DNA of 64,000 bases from Methanomethylophilus sp963631655. GTDB lineage: Archaea > Thermoplasmatota > Thermoplasmata > Methanomassiliicoccales > Methanomethylophilaceae. The translations under genes and the position numbers were made by a program. Numbering within the stretch: position 1 is the stretch's first letter; every line of letters starts with the position of its first letter. Location of the stretch: NCBI GenBank assembly GCA_963631655.1, contig CAVGRR010000002.1, forward strand, positions 6,405-70,404, written 5' to 3'. Of this stretch, positions 36,264-45,743 are shown one piece after another. The notes beneath the pieces were generated by a model. The model worked only from the letters and a program-made list of their open reading frames with translations. It ran no database searches and was not told the origin of the DNA.

Positions 36264-37136
36264 TCACCACTTCCCTTCTTCGAAATCTTTGATCGCATCG
36301 GCGACGATACCTGCCACGGAGATGAGCGCGACAGGGTTGTCGAGGGTGTTGCAGCACAGGACGGAGTCGACGGGGCTTCCGTTGAAACGCTCGAGGGCAT
36401 TGTTGACAAACACTCCGTGGGTACATGCGACGAAGACCTTCTCCGCACCGGCCTCTTTGAGGGCGGCGGTGGCGGCGATGATGGTTCCTCCGGTGGAGAT
36501 CATGTCGTCGACGATGAGCACGCTCTTGCCGCGGACATCGGCCTCGGCGGGCTGGATGCGGACCTCGGTACCGGAAAGACGGGTCTTGTTGAGGTGGTCA
36601 TAGGGGACTCCCATGTGCTCGCCGACGATCTTGGCACGTCCGGCGGCACCGATATCGGGAGACATTACAAGGTCCACGCCCTTCGTCTTGAAGTAATCGG
36701 CGATGACGGTGGCGGCCTTGACGTCCCTGTGGGGGTGGGTGAAGTTGTCGAGGGTGGACTCCTTGTGGAGGTCGACGGTGATGACGCGGTCGCAGATCAT
36801 GTCGAGGTGTTTGCACATGATCTTGGCGGACTCGGGCTCTCCGGGCTTGAAGATCCTGTCCTGCCTGGCATATCCGAAGTAGGGGATGACGAGGGTGATG
36901 GACTTCGCTCCGAGGTTCTTGACAGCATCCTGGATGAGCAGAAGCTCGATGAATTTGCTGTCGGGGAAGGTGTTCTGCACGATGACGACGTCGTCGTTCA
37001 GGGACTCCTCGTTGATACGGGTGTAGCACTCACCGTCGGGGAATGCCGTGGTGAGAGCGGGGATATATTCACAGTTCAGGGCTCCGGCAAGCTCTTTTGC
37101 CAGGCCCGTTGATGCGGAACCGCCGATGACTTTCAT
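36264..37136 (-). CDS. prs: Ribose-phosphate pyrophosphokinase (PRPP synthetase)
   Basis: A 290-residue enzyme that makes PRPP for purine, pyrimidine and histidine synthesis. It shows IPYFGYARQDRIFKPGEPES, TVDLHKE and the PRPP-binding loop VLIVDDMISTGGT. The archaeal short form fits. ATG 37136 is preferred to ATG 37157, because a TATA-like GATATAATA lies about 37163-37171, so transcription would start near 37140 and 37157 would be outside the message. Confidence 0.94.
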   Translation of the reverse strand: MKVIGGSASTGLAKELAGALNCEYIPALTTAFPDGECYTRINEESLNDDVVIVQNTFPDSKFIELLLIQDAVKNLGAKSITLVIPYFGYARQDRIFKPGEPESAKIMCKHLDMICDRVITVDLHKESTLDNFTHPHRDVKAATVIADYFKTKGVDLVMSPDIGAAGRAKIVGEHMGVPYDHLNKTRLSGTEVRIQPAEADVRGKSVLIVDDMISTGGTIIAATAALKEAGAEKVFVACTHGVFVNNALERFNGSPVDSVLCCNTLDNPVALISVAGIVADAIKDFEEGKW

Positions 37137-37243
37137 ACGGGGCCCATTCGCGTTCATTCTATTATATCCTGCGATTAAGAGGGGGCATAAAATGACCGCA
37201 TTCCGAAGACAGGGCATATATCGAAGATGTCCGATGGGGTGGT

Positions 37244-37540
37244 ATGCAGCAGAATGTCATCACCGAAGAGAAGATCGACCGGTATCTGGGTATTACCAAG
37301 AAGGCATTGGACAAGCTCAAGATCGCCACCCCTGACCGTTCGTTCGGAAAAAGGCTGGCCGACAGTTTCCTCGAGATGGCCACCGCCTACTACAACGATG
37401 CCAAACACTTCAGGGAGATCGGAGATTTCGTCACGGCCTTCGCATCGGTGAACTACGCCCACGGATGGCTCGACTGCGGGGCCAGGATCGGACTGTTCGA
37501 CGTCGGCGGGGACGATCAGCTTTTCACGCTTTACGAATGA
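37244..37540 (+). CDS. DUF357 family archaeal protein
   Basis: A 98-residue all-helical protein. The pattern YYNDAKHFREIGDFVTAFASVNYAHGWLDCGARIGLFDV is characteristic of DUF357, a TPR-like archaeal family of unknown function. A TATA-like CATATATC lies near 37216. Its 3' end overlaps the convergent pantoate kinase gene by 17 nt. Confidence 0.88.
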   Translation: MQQNVITEEKIDRYLGITKKALDKLKIATPDRSFGKRLADSFLEMATAYYNDAKHFREIGDFVTAFASVNYAHGWLDCGARIGLFDVGGDDQLFTLYE

Positions 37541-38393
37541 GTCCCGGAGACCCGTCCGTAGAGCTGCAGGAATACACTCCGTCCGAAAGACCCAGACGAT
37601 CAAAAACGAGGTCTGACGGAGCATCGGTGAAGATGCTGTTCCCGAGCATGCACATGCCTGCTTTGTAACCTTCTCTGCGAAGGCGCAGGATGGCCTCGGA
37701 CACATCCGGACTCTCAAGTCCGGTCTTCAAAGAGAACCTGTTCGATATCTCGAACAGACGTTCCAGAGAGGGTTCTTTCATATATTCCACGACCGCGGAG
37801 GAACCTGCCATGAAAATGAGATTACGGACCTCCGGATCGCTTAACACGTTCCCGGTGTTCATCTTCGGACCCAGTACCGCAAGGGTCAGATCGTCGAACC
37901 TAACATCCGTTCCGACAACATGACCCAGAGGGGGGATCCCTTCCTTCATACGGACCGGCTGATGTGCCAGACAGGTCAATGCGGCCACATCCCCCAGACC
38001 TCCGCCTCCGAGTATATCCGCCTTATGGGCGGTCTCGAACGCCTTGGATTCTGAAAGACCCAGAAAGTCGGAGAGACACAGTGCCGCGGCTATCGCGCCC
38101 GCTGCACTCATACCGAATCCCTCACCGCTCGGAAGCTGCCCTTCAACGATCACATCGAATCCTCTGCCGGGGGCCATCTCCGAAAACACATGGTGGGTGA
38201 CAGGGGCCTTGGACGGCTCACCGTCGATGATTATGCGGACCTTGTCGTCGGAACGCTCGGTGACCTCCACGAAGGACCCGAGCGAGGTCCTGATGCCCAC
38301 CCCGATCGACCCCCTCGCAAGGAGGTCTCCCTGCACATCCCCCGCAGGGGAGAAGAAACAGGTTATGTGACCGGGGCAGAATGCACGGACCAT
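37524..38393 (-). CDS. Pantoate kinase (archaeal coenzyme A pathway, GHMP family)
   Basis: A 289-residue GHMP kinase. The N-terminus FCPGHITCFFSPAG, ATP loop PSGEGFGMSAAGAIAAAL and GGGGLGDVAAL match archaeal pantoate kinase, which makes 4-phosphopantoate. The gene directly follows coaBC (start 38393, coaBC stop 38394), giving two steps of coenzyme A synthesis in one operon. The end overlaps the convergent DUF357 gene. Confidence 0.9.
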   Translation of the reverse strand: MVRAFCPGHITCFFSPAGDVQGDLLARGSIGVGIRTSLGSFVEVTERSDDKVRIIIDGEPSKAPVTHHVFSEMAPGRGFDVIVEGQLPSGEGFGMSAAGAIAAALCLSDFLGLSESKAFETAHKADILGGGGLGDVAALTCLAHQPVRMKEGIPPLGHVVGTDVRFDDLTLAVLGPKMNTGNVLSDPEVRNLIFMAGSSAVVEYMKEPSLERLFEISNRFSLKTGLESPDVSEAILRLRREGYKAGMCMLGNSIFTDAPSDLVFDRLGLSDGVYSCSSTDGSPGLIRKA

Positions 38394-39542
38394 TCAGATC
38401 TTCTCTGAAACGAAGTTGAGGATCTCCTCGGAGATCGCGGGTTTGGTGCCGGAGATGTCGGTGACCTTGTCCCTGGTGACCAGAAGCATGGATGCGGAGG
38501 TCTTTCCGGCGGAGTCGATGTCATTGGCGATGACCGCAGCGAGGTTGAACTGTTCGAGGCGCGTCCTCGCCCTGGCGACGAGGTCGTTGCGGGGCAGACC
38601 GGACTCGGCCTTATAACCGATGACCATGTCGCACCTCTCACGCAGCATTGGCAGGACCTTGGGGACAGGTTTGAGAAGCATATCGAATCCCTTGTCGCTG
38701 GGGATCTTGCCTTCGAAGGTGTTCTCGGGGGTGAAGTCCGCCAGGGCTGCTGGCACTATGACCACATCGTGTTTCACATCGTCCAACATGGCGATGAGGT
38801 CGCTGACGGAAGCGTACCTGCGCACATGGAGATATTCGGGAAGCACGGTGTTGCATCCGCCCATCCACAGGTCCACTTCAGCACCACGTTCGAACGCCCT
38901 CTGTGCCAGTGCGACGGCCATCATTCCGGTGGAACGGTTGGTGATGAGTCTCATTGAGTCGAGAGGCTCCTCACTGCGTCCTCCGATGACAAGGATCTTC
39001 TTTCCGATGAGATCGTCCCTCGACAGAAGCCTAGTGGCCCATGCGACGACCTCGTTGACGGAGGCGACCTTTGCACGTCCGTCCTTCATGTACGGGCCGA
39101 TGACGTTGACGCCCCAGGAGCGGAGGGTCTTCAGATTGGCATCGACGGCAGGGTTGTTGAGCATGGATCCGTGCATGGCGGGGGCGACCGCCATCGGAAC
39201 TCCTCCCCCGAGAGCGACGGTGGCCATGGTGGTCACCGGGGTGTCGTCGATGCCGTTGGCGATCTTCGAGATGGTGTTTGCGGTCGCAGGATAGATAAGG
39301 AACAGGTCTGCGTCGGAGCTGTCTCCGAGGTACTTGATGTGCTCAGTCTGACCGCCGATCTCGGTGATGGGTTTGATGCCTGATGCGAATTCGATCGCAT
39401 CGAGAGCGACCAGTTTCACGGCCGCCTGGGACATGACAGGAATGACCTTTGCGCCGTTGCGGACAAGCTCACGGATCAGATGGAAACATTCGACCGCCGC
39501 GATACTTCCGGTGATACCGAGGACGATGGTCTTTCCGGACAT
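38394..39542 (-). CDS. coaBC: Bifunctional phosphopantothenoylcysteine decarboxylase/phosphopantothenate-cysteine ligase
   Basis: A 382-residue enzyme with an N-terminal FMN-dependent CoaC domain (LGITGSIAAVECFHLIREL, APAMHGSMLNNPAVDANLKTL with the substrate clamp) and a C-terminal CoaB ligase (VIGGRSEEPLDSMRLITNRSTGMM). It makes phosphopantetheine from phosphopantothenate and cysteine. ATG 39542 begins the conserved flavoprotein strand. It is followed without a gap by pantoate kinase. Confidence 0.95.
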   Translation of the reverse strand: MSGKTIVLGITGSIAAVECFHLIRELVRNGAKVIPVMSQAAVKLVALDAIEFASGIKPITEIGGQTEHIKYLGDSSDADLFLIYPATANTISKIANGIDDTPVTTMATVALGGGVPMAVAPAMHGSMLNNPAVDANLKTLRSWGVNVIGPYMKDGRAKVASVNEVVAWATRLLSRDDLIGKKILVIGGRSEEPLDSMRLITNRSTGMMAVALAQRAFERGAEVDLWMGGCNTVLPEYLHVRRYASVSDLIAMLDDVKHDVVIVPAALADFTPENTFEGKIPSDKGFDMLLKPVPKVLPMLRERCDMVIGYKAESGLPRNDLVARARTRLEQFNLAAVIANDIDSAGKTSASMLLVTRDKVTDISGTKPAISEEILNFVSEKI

Positions 39543-39570
39543 TCTGTTGCTTTTCTCACAATAAATCTCT

Positions 39571-40167
39571 TCAGACGGATGCATACAATCCCTTCTTCTC
39601 CAATATTTCCAGAACAGCTCCGTAGACCGTGTCCGGGCCCTGTTCTGCATCAATGATATGATAATCCAAGGTCTTCGCCAGCTCCAGATAGGCCGACCTG
39701 ACCTTCTTCAGATAATCGGTTTTCTCGAAACGGCTGAGCTCCTCGCCCCTGGAACCGACCCGGCCCATACTGACCTCAGGATCCAGATCCAAAAGGAAAG
39801 TAGCATCGGGCCTTATCACGGACCTCTTCTGAATGTCCAGAAGCCAATCGATGTCCGCTTCCTCTCCGAGCGCCGCGGACTGATACGCCACGGTCGATCC
39901 GAGGTATCTGTCGCAAATGACCCAGCGTCCGGAATCGAGGATCTTCTTAATCTCTTCCGTATGGATGGCACGGTCGGCCGCAAAAAGAAGCGCTTCCGCC
40001 GCAGGAGGGACATTCCCCAACGAACCGGACCTCAGGATGGAACCTATCTGTCCGTTCGTAGGTTCGAAGGTGGGAACGGCGTTACCGATCTTATCGACGA
40101 GCCTGCGGACCAATGTGGTCTTTCCGGAACCGTCGATACCCTCGATGACTATGAACTTCCCTTTCAT
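39571..40167 (-). CDS. tmk: Thymidylate kinase
   Basis: A 198-residue kinase that phosphorylates dTMP to dTDP. P-loop is GIDGSGKTT (about residues 10-18); the DRY-like motif appears as CDRYLGSTVAYQSAALG, and the lid follows. ATG 40167 is used, just before the P-loop strand. It is 28 bp upstream of coaBC in the same direction and 34 bp downstream of the Toprim gene. Confidence 0.93.
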   Translation of the reverse strand: MKGKFIVIEGIDGSGKTTLVRRLVDKIGNAVPTFEPTNGQIGSILRSGSLGNVPPAAEALLFAADRAIHTEEIKKILDSGRWVICDRYLGSTVAYQSAALGEEADIDWLLDIQKRSVIRPDATFLLDLDPEVSMGRVGSRGEELSRFEKTDYLKKVRSAYLELAKTLDYHIIDAEQGPDTVYGAVLEILEKKGLYASV

Positions 40168-40201
40168 CCGGAGCAGAATATGACGATAACTGAAATATAC
40201 C

Positions 40202-40585
40202 TTATGTCCGCAAACGGGCAACCAGGGAATCCAGAGACTCCATATCCTTGATGTACGAGGAGCATAACCGCCTCAGCCCTCTTCTGATGTGGGTGTCCAC
40301 GACGGCATGGTCGTCGAGCATCTCACAAAGTCTGTCGGCCAACATGTCGCCCCTGTCGTCCCAGTCGGTGAGGACGATGCATTTCCCACCGTGTTCCTCG
40401 ACGTACTCCGCCGCCTTGACAGGTCCCCCGTCGGACTGTATCTGGAACATATCGCCCGACACCCCCAATGCGGTCAGCGCCCGGCGGTCCTTCTTCCCTT
40501 CGATGAGCAGAATGTGGTCTTTGCTGAGTTCATCGAGTTCGGAGAGCAGTTCATAGATCTCCTCCAGCCTCTCGGCGTCGGTCAT
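40202..40585 (-). CDS. Toprim-domain protein, 127 residues
   Basis: A small stand-alone Toprim domain: LLIEGKKDRRALTALG carries the conserved glutamate and IVLTDWDDRGDMLADRL the DxD. It resembles the archaeal RNase M5/primase-like Toprim group, implying cleavage or handling of structured nucleic acid. Function is not established. Its start overlaps the DUF167 stop by 4 nt. Confidence 0.85.
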   Translation of the reverse strand: MTDAERLEEIYELLSELDELSKDHILLIEGKKDRRALTALGVSGDMFQIQSDGGPVKAAEYVEEHGGKCIVLTDWDDRGDMLADRLCEMLDDHAVVDTHIRRGLRRLCSSYIKDMESLDSLVARLRT

Positions 40586-40878
40586 ATATGTGCTGCAAGT
40601 CTGGCGCATATCTCCTCCGGGCCCCCCGCTATGAGCACGGTCTTCTGTCTCGAGGTCTGTCCGGACACCACCTGGGTCTTGCATCCCGTGATCTCTCTGA
40701 TAACGTCCTCGACCTCCTTGTTGGCACGTCCGTCGAGCGGTGGTGCCTTCACGCGGATTATCAGCCTCTTCCGCCAGGGATCTATCCCCTCCACCCCGGA
40801 ACGGGAGGACCTCGGGGACACGGTCAGGTCCAGCTCCAATCCGGACCCTGTGCTGCGGCTGACATCCGATATATCCAT
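40582..40878 (-). CDS. DUF167 (YggU) family protein
   Basis: A 98-residue protein with RLIIRVKAPPLDGRANKEVEDVI and SGQTSRQKTVLI, the YggU/DUF167 signature. Function is unknown. Probably the first gene of a run with the Toprim protein, tmk and coaBC. A short divergent promoter region separates it from gins51. Confidence 0.9.
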   Translation of the reverse strand: MDISDVSRSTGSGLELDLTVSPRSSRSGVEGIDPWRKRLIIRVKAPPLDGRANKEVEDVIREITGCKTQVVSGQTSRQKTVLIAGGPEEICARLAAHI

Positions 40879-40973
40879 GTTTCACACATGCGGTTCCCGA
40901 TAGAATATCCTGACGGTCATATTCCGACACAGTCTGCGGAGATTGTTTATAGGTAGGTCCGCTACCCGACAAC

Positions 40974-41852
40974 ATGGGCGACCCTGACACCGGAATGACA
41001 TTCGAGTATCTTCGCGAAGTGTATCGCAGAGAGAAGAGCTCGACCCAGTTATGGGACGGTGTCCGTGCGGACCTCTATGTCGCCACGGCCGAACTTTTCA
41101 AGGCCCAGAGGATGGAATGCGACGAGGAACTCCGCAAAGACCCAGAGTCAATAAGGAGCGAGAACGTCAGCAACCTGATCATCCGCACCAAGCGTCTTTT
41201 CAAGGACATCGTCAACATCCGTATGGACAAGATCTGCAAGATGGCGCTGAGGGGTGCCGACAGGGCGGACAACAAGGTCGACAGCCTGACCAAGGAGGAG
41301 AAGGAATACTACGACAAGATCCTCCTCGCATCCCAGGAGCACAGCTCCGTCATCAACAGGCTCTGCGGAAGCGCGTCATACCGTATCCCGGACGTGTCCG
41401 CCCCCCCGGTGAAACCTGTTGCACCTGCAAGGCAGGTCATCCCCGAGCCGGAACCTATCATGGACGATCCGGACGAGGAACCTCTGAACGGTTCCATGGA
41501 GGTTCAGATCGACACGGTCCCGGAGGACGGTATCGTGATGATCGACCACAACCCCGACCTCGACGAACCGGATGTGGACATGGAGATCCCCGATGATGCT
41601 TTAGATTCCGCCATGCAGAAAGGATTCTTCGCCCCTTCGGAAAAACCCGCCGAACCTCAGGTTCCGGAACCTGAACAGACTGCCGATGACGGAAAACTCA
41701 TGCTGGTCAGGATCCTCGCCGATCTGCCGACAATCGCCGGTCCGGACAGGAACTACGATCTCCGCAAAGAAGACCTGGTACGCCTGCCTGAGCTGTTCGC
41801 GAATGTCCTTCTGAACCGCAATCTGGCACTTAAGGTCTCGATCTCACCTTGA
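40974..41852 (+). CDS. GINS complex subunit (Gins51-like)
   Basis: A 292-residue replication factor that links MCM helicase with polymerase. The N-terminal helical A domain (FEYLREVYRREKSST, LFKDIVNIRMDKI) is joined by a long acidic proline-rich linker (about residues 140-235) to a C-terminal B domain (LVRILADLPTIAGPDRNYDLRKEDLVRLPELFANVLL). A-then-B order indicates the Gins51 type. GTTTATAGG upstream may be the promoter. The last 9 nt overlap the convergent hydrolase gene. Confidence 0.88.
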   Translation: MGDPDTGMTFEYLREVYRREKSSTQLWDGVRADLYVATAELFKAQRMECDEELRKDPESIRSENVSNLIIRTKRLFKDIVNIRMDKICKMALRGADRADNKVDSLTKEEKEYYDKILLASQEHSSVINRLCGSASYRIPDVSAPPVKPVAPARQVIPEPEPIMDDPDEEPLNGSMEVQIDTVPEDGIVMIDHNPDLDEPDVDMEIPDDALDSAMQKGFFAPSEKPAEPQVPEPEQTADDGKLMLVRILADLPTIAGPDRNYDLRKEDLVRLPELFANVLLNRNLALKVSISP

Positions 41853-42608
41853 GACCGTCACGGTACGGGTGTCCCCGAAGAATTCGAGACAGTCTATCTT
41901 GAACCTTTTGATCCCTGTGCACTCTGCAACGGTGTCGCGGGCGATGTCGGGAGTATTGTTGTGTTTGCTCAGATGTCCCAGGAAGATCTTGCGGTCGGGA
42001 TTTACCGCCGTATCCTTGATCTCCTTCGCAGAATCGAGATTGCACATATGCCCATAGGTTCCGGCTATACGCCTCTTGAGAGGTTCGGGATAAGGTCCCT
42101 CGATGAGCATCTTGTTGTCGTAGTTCGCCTCCACAATGGCGAAATCCGACTTCTGAAGGGCGTCCCTGAGGGGAGCGGTGAATTTTCCGGTATCGGTGGC
42201 TATCAACACCCTGGAATCACCTGCGGTCACGGTGTACGCACAGGGGTCTGCGGCATCATGCAATGTCGGAAGAGGGGTAATGTTGAAATTCCCCACCTGG
42301 AACTCCTGAAGGGTCTGGGTCATGTGATAATCCACATTGCCGGGATTGAAGGAACCGATGGTGGCGGGATTGCAGTAGACCGGAAGGTTCATCTTGCGGG
42401 AGATGGGACCCACGCCCTGGATGTGGTCCGCATGTTCGTGCGTGACCATAAGGGCCTTGATGCAGTGTTCGTCCACACCCTCCAGATCCATCAGCTTACG
42501 GGCACGGGCACAGCTGATGCCGGCGTCGATCATGATCGCCTCGTCATCGTACTGAATGACCGTACAGTTACCGTCGCTTCCGCTGGCGAGGATGTGGACT
42601 TCTAACAT
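41844..42608 (-). CDS. Metallo-beta-lactamase-fold hydrolase (YycJ/WalJ-like)
   Basis: A 254-residue single-domain MBL hydrolase. The metal motif THEHADH, the strand ILASGSDGNCTVI and LIATDTGKFT are clear, with a later HLSKHNNT. The close relatives are phosphodiesterases such as YycJ; nuclease activity is plausible but unproved. Its start shares one base with the CBS gene stop (TGATG), so the two are coupled. Confidence 0.88.
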   Translation of the reverse strand: MLEVHILASGSDGNCTVIQYDDEAIMIDAGISCARARKLMDLEGVDEHCIKALMVTHEHADHIQGVGPISRKMNLPVYCNPATIGSFNPGNVDYHMTQTLQEFQVGNFNITPLPTLHDAADPCAYTVTAGDSRVLIATDTGKFTAPLRDALQKSDFAIVEANYDNKMLIEGPYPEPLKRRIAGTYGHMCNLDSAKEIKDTAVNPDRKIFLGHLSKHNNTPDIARDTVAECTGIKRFKIDCLEFFGDTRTVTVSR

Positions 42609-43087
42609 CAGATTTTCTTCTTGTAGATGTAGAAGATGATATCCGAACGGGAAATGGTTCCTACCAGAACGCCCTGCTCGAGCACGGGAAGACGTCCGAC
42701 GTTGAGCTTCATCATGGCCTGAAGGGCCTCGATGATCTCCGCATCGGGAGTGGTGCTGAGGGTGCAGTGGACCATGATGTCCTGGACCTTCACGTCGGAG
42801 ATCTCATGGTTGGCGTTGTCAAGGGCCTCGGATGCCGTGGAGACGTCGAGGGGCGAATTGAGAAGGTGGCCCTCGTCTTTGGCATCGAGCTTTTCCTGGT
42901 ACTTCAGGATCAGTTTCAGAATATCGGTCTGACTGAGCATACCGAGAACATGATTCCTGTTGTCGACCACAGGCGCACCGGAAACATTGTCGACCGCCAT
43001 TCTGATAACTGCCTGCCTGACCGTGTCCGTAGGCCTCACTGTTATGACCTGGGTGGTCATCAAATCCCTAACCCTTAACTGGCTCAT
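42608..43087 (-). CDS. Two-CBS-domain protein
   Basis: A 159-residue pair of CBS motifs (MTTQVITVRPTDTVRQAVIRM...VSGAPVVDNRNHVLGMLSQTDI and the second ending GRLPVLEQGVLVGTISRSDI). Such modules bind adenine nucleotides or SAM and regulate partners. It is translationally coupled to the MBL hydrolase downstream. tRNA-Lys lies upstream on the other strand. Confidence 0.92.
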   Translation of the reverse strand: MSQLRVRDLMTTQVITVRPTDTVRQAVIRMAVDNVSGAPVVDNRNHVLGMLSQTDILKLILKYQEKLDAKDEGHLLNSPLDVSTASEALDNANHEISDVKVQDIMVHCTLSTTPDAEIIEALQAMMKLNVGRLPVLEQGVLVGTISRSDIIFYIYKKKI

Positions 43088-43190
43088 CAGTATTGAAATG
43101 CCCTGCGTATATTGATACTTTTGGCTTGGTAAAGAATGCGGTGCCCAGGCATAGTTTTATTAATGATGATACGATAGACGCTTTAAATCG

Positions 43191-43267
43191 GGGCCTGTAG
43201 CTCAGCTAGGTAGAGCGTTCGACTCTTAATCGAACGGCCAAGGGTTCGAATCCCTTCAGGCCCGCCA
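43191..43267 (+). tRNA. tRNA-Lys (anticodon CTT)
   Basis: A 77-nt cloverleaf. Acceptor stem GGGCCTG pairs with CAGGCCC, followed by discriminator G and an encoded CCA. The anticodon stem TTCGA/TCGAA holds the loop CTCTTAA, so the anticodon is CTT. The T-arm contains GGGTTCGAATCCC. An upstream TTTTATTAA (43155-43163) may be the promoter. No intron is seen. Confidence 0.97.
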
Positions 43268-43404
43268 TCTTGTTATTCTCACTTGAAATCGCTGTATGTT
43301 CCGCTGTTTTCCGCGATTTTCGACACAGTATCGGAACGTTTATTCAGGCTCTGATCCAAAAATTATAGGGGGTCCTGCCTCGTTCCGAGGCAGTAAAGGG
43401 TTTA

Positions 43405-44718
43405 TCACTCGGTCTTGCAGACTGCCCACTTGGGTTTCTGTATCGAGATCACGACGACAGCGATCGCCAGTGCGAACAGCACCAGACAGATCACCGCGGG
43501 AATCACGGCGTTGTCGTCCTTCGCCACTGCTCCGGAAACGTCGAGACCGATGGTCCCGCCCATACAATCGCCATCTTTTTGAGAAACCAGATACAGGTAC
43601 ACATAACCGGTCTTGTCAGGCTTGTAGGTGTACTCCGTCAGACTGTCGAGACGGTAGATGCTGGTGTCCACTGCAAGATAAACAGAATAGTCGCTTTCGG
43701 TGAATTTCGGCACGAATTTCAGTTCGTTTCCGTACTCGATATACATCTTGCAGACATTGTCGTTGCAGATCGTATATTCCGACTGACGCTCGGTGTATAT
43801 TCCCTCATACAGACGGTATTCCACATAGGTCTTGCCGGATTCCAGATACGTGCCGCTGGGCCATTCGGAGTAATACTTGTTCTTGGAGACATACTCATCG
43901 TAGAACTCCTTCGCCTTATCACTGCCTTTGACAAAGAAGACCGCCTGACCTGTATAGTCGGTCTGCCCTCTGCCTTTTACCTCTTTGGTCACCCAGACAT
44001 TGTCTGAGGTCAGATCCACAGTGCCAGATACGTCGGATTTCTTCTGTGCGGCATTATCGGAGTAGTTTGTTATGTTCAAAGCGGTCTTGGCATCAGTGAA
44101 ACCGGATGTCGACCAGGGGGCTATGACATAGTAATAACCGCCGACAGCAAGGGTCACCGTCTTGGCACTATATGAGTAAAGTTCGATCTTTCCTTCACAG
44201 TAGACATCTAACTCGGGACAGAGATAGAGGGTGTTTGAGGAGTTCGCCTGCTTAATGTCGTGGGTCCCTGCAGAAAGATAGATCTTTTTGTCCTCATTGT
44301 AAGAATACAGTTTGAGTTCATGGCCGTTGTACTCCGGCGCCGAAGAACCCTGACTATAGTAGGAGTAATAGACGTAATACTCCTGGCCATCGACCGGATC
44401 CGATACGAATCCGCTCCGATCGTTGTTGTAGAGACATTTGATGATCGCCTGTTCTCCTGCTTCTCTGTCGTCCCCCTCAAGGAACAAAAATCTCGCAGTA
44501 GACCTGTCATATGAGGACCAGGTATAGGTATACCCACTGTTCGGGTCCTCATACGCAATTTTAACGTCGCTGGCATAATAATGTCCTGCAAGAGACACCT
44601 CCACATTGCGGGCATCTGATCCGGACGAATCCTCTGATCCGAGGACACCCACGGCCACAAGTGCCACCAATGCCACGACCAGAGTGGCAATAGCGATATT
44701 GTCCTTCATCTCCATCAC
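43405..44718 (-). CDS. Secreted tyrosine-rich surface protein with C-terminal membrane anchor
   Basis: A 437-residue protein with an N-terminal hydrophobic segment (residues 7-27), a beta-rich extracellular part unusually rich in Tyr, Ser and Asp (YYVYYSYYSQGSSAPEY), and a C-terminal membrane helix (AVIPAVICLVLFALAIAVVVI) with a short basic tail. No family is recognised. It starts inside the stop of the ABC-2 permease gene (4-nt overlap), so it is made with that transporter and could be its cargo or an external subunit. Confidence 0.75.
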   Translation of the reverse strand: MMEMKDNIAIATLVVALVALVAVGVLGSEDSSGSDARNVEVSLAGHYYASDVKIAYEDPNSGYTYTWSSYDRSTARFLFLEGDDREAGEQAIIKCLYNNDRSGFVSDPVDGQEYYVYYSYYSQGSSAPEYNGHELKLYSYNEDKKIYLSAGTHDIKQANSSNTLYLCPELDVYCEGKIELYSYSAKTVTLAVGGYYYVIAPWSTSGFTDAKTALNITNYSDNAAQKKSDVSGTVDLTSDNVWVTKEVKGRGQTDYTGQAVFFVKGSDKAKEFYDEYVSKNKYYSEWPSGTYLESGKTYVEYRLYEGIYTERQSEYTICNDNVCKMYIEYGNELKFVPKFTESDYSVYLAVDTSIYRLDSLTEYTYKPDKTGYVYLYLVSQKDGDCMGGTIGLDVSGAVAKDDNAVIPAVICLVLFALAIAVVVISIQKPKWAVCKTE

Positions 44719-45743
44719 ATATCCCTCCTTTTGATCTTGTTATATCCGCCCGCAAGCGCACAGCACCCGAGCACGATGGCGAGGACCACCATACTGGATG
44801 TGCTGCCGTAAGCGAAAGGCATCATCATCATGTCACTCATGAATCCCGCAACAGACCCAGGCATCAGCGTGCAAAGGCTGGGGGACCCGAGGGTGTAGAT
44901 CGAGATATCGGGCAGGAACACCGGGAGCGAATGTACGACCGCACTGAGGAAATCCACAAGCCCTTTCGGAAGATAGTCCGAAAGGTAGGGGACGATGACC
45001 GCCACGATCGGCACCACGATAAACATCAGGATGAACGCCTTCATGGTCGAACTGCGTTTCGCCTTGGCACTCATTCCGTAAGTCAGGGCGCAGAAGAAGA
45101 AGCATCCGCACAGTGCCAGACCCAATGATTTCAGAATGGGCATCATGTATGTCTCCGCACCGGAGGTCTGCGAAAGCGAAATGAGGATCGCCACTCCGTA
45201 GGCACCCAGAACGGTTCCGAAGGAAAGGGTCAGACCTGCCAGGAACTTGCCAAAGTAGAACGCGGAACGCGGCATCGGAAGAGGTAATGACAGGTAAACG
45301 GTACGTTCCCTGTATTCGGAAGGAAGCATCGTACCGCAGAGCAGTGCCGAAAGGAACATGCTCATCAACGGCAGCAGGAGAAGGCAGATGCACATGCCCT
45401 GGTTAGTGATCCCGCTTCCGAAGATGGCGATCGCCTTCGCGTTGAACAGATACGCCATCACGGGGATCAGAATGATGAGGATCGGCAGCATGACGGCCAC
45501 CTTGCTCTTGGAGAACCTCTTCATCTGCACCATGTAACAGGCCTTGTACTGAAGGAACAGGCTCGGAAGGTCGAACGGACCGCGGAGTTTCTCCGGATCG
45601 ACGGGGGTTCCCTGCACCAAAGGCGTGTCTTCGGGATATTCGAGGCCCGCAGATTCCGCCTCGGCGGATTCTACAGGAGTTTCCACTTCCTTCTTCTTTT
45701 TCTTGAAAGGAAGCAGGTCCTTGTCGAAAGAAGGCAGCTTCAT
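44715..45743 (-). CDS. ABC-2 type transporter permease
   Basis: A 342-residue protein with a charged cytoplasmic N-terminus of about 80 residues followed by six hydrophobic helices. MLPSEYRERTVYLSLPLPMPRSAFYFGKFLAG is the typical coupling segment of ABC-2 exporters. It is flanked by an ATPase and a secreted protein with 4-nt overlaps at both ends. The substrate is unknown; a role in export or protection at the envelope is inferred. Confidence 0.87.
   Translation of the reverse strand: MKLPSFDKDLLPFKKKKKEVETPVESAEAESAGLEYPEDTPLVQGTPVDPEKLRGPFDLPSLFLQYKACYMVQMKRFSKSKVAVMLPILIILIPVMAYLFNAKAIAIFGSGITNQGMCICLLLLPLMSMFLSALLCGTMLPSEYRERTVYLSLPLPMPRSAFYFGKFLAGLTLSFGTVLGAYGVAILISLSQTSGAETYMMPILKSLGLALCGCFFFCALTYGMSAKAKRSSTMKAFILMFIVVPIVAVIVPYLSDYLPKGLVDFLSAVVHSLPVFLPDISIYTLGSPSLCTLMPGSVAGFMSDMMMMPFAYGSTSSMVVLAIVLGCCALAGGYNKIKRRDM

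Noticed and set aside
34111..36603. An 830-codon plus-strand open frame
   Set aside because: It lies antisense to trmI, proS and prs, has acidic, low-complexity composition and no recognisable domain. It is a by-product of strong codon bias on the minus strand.
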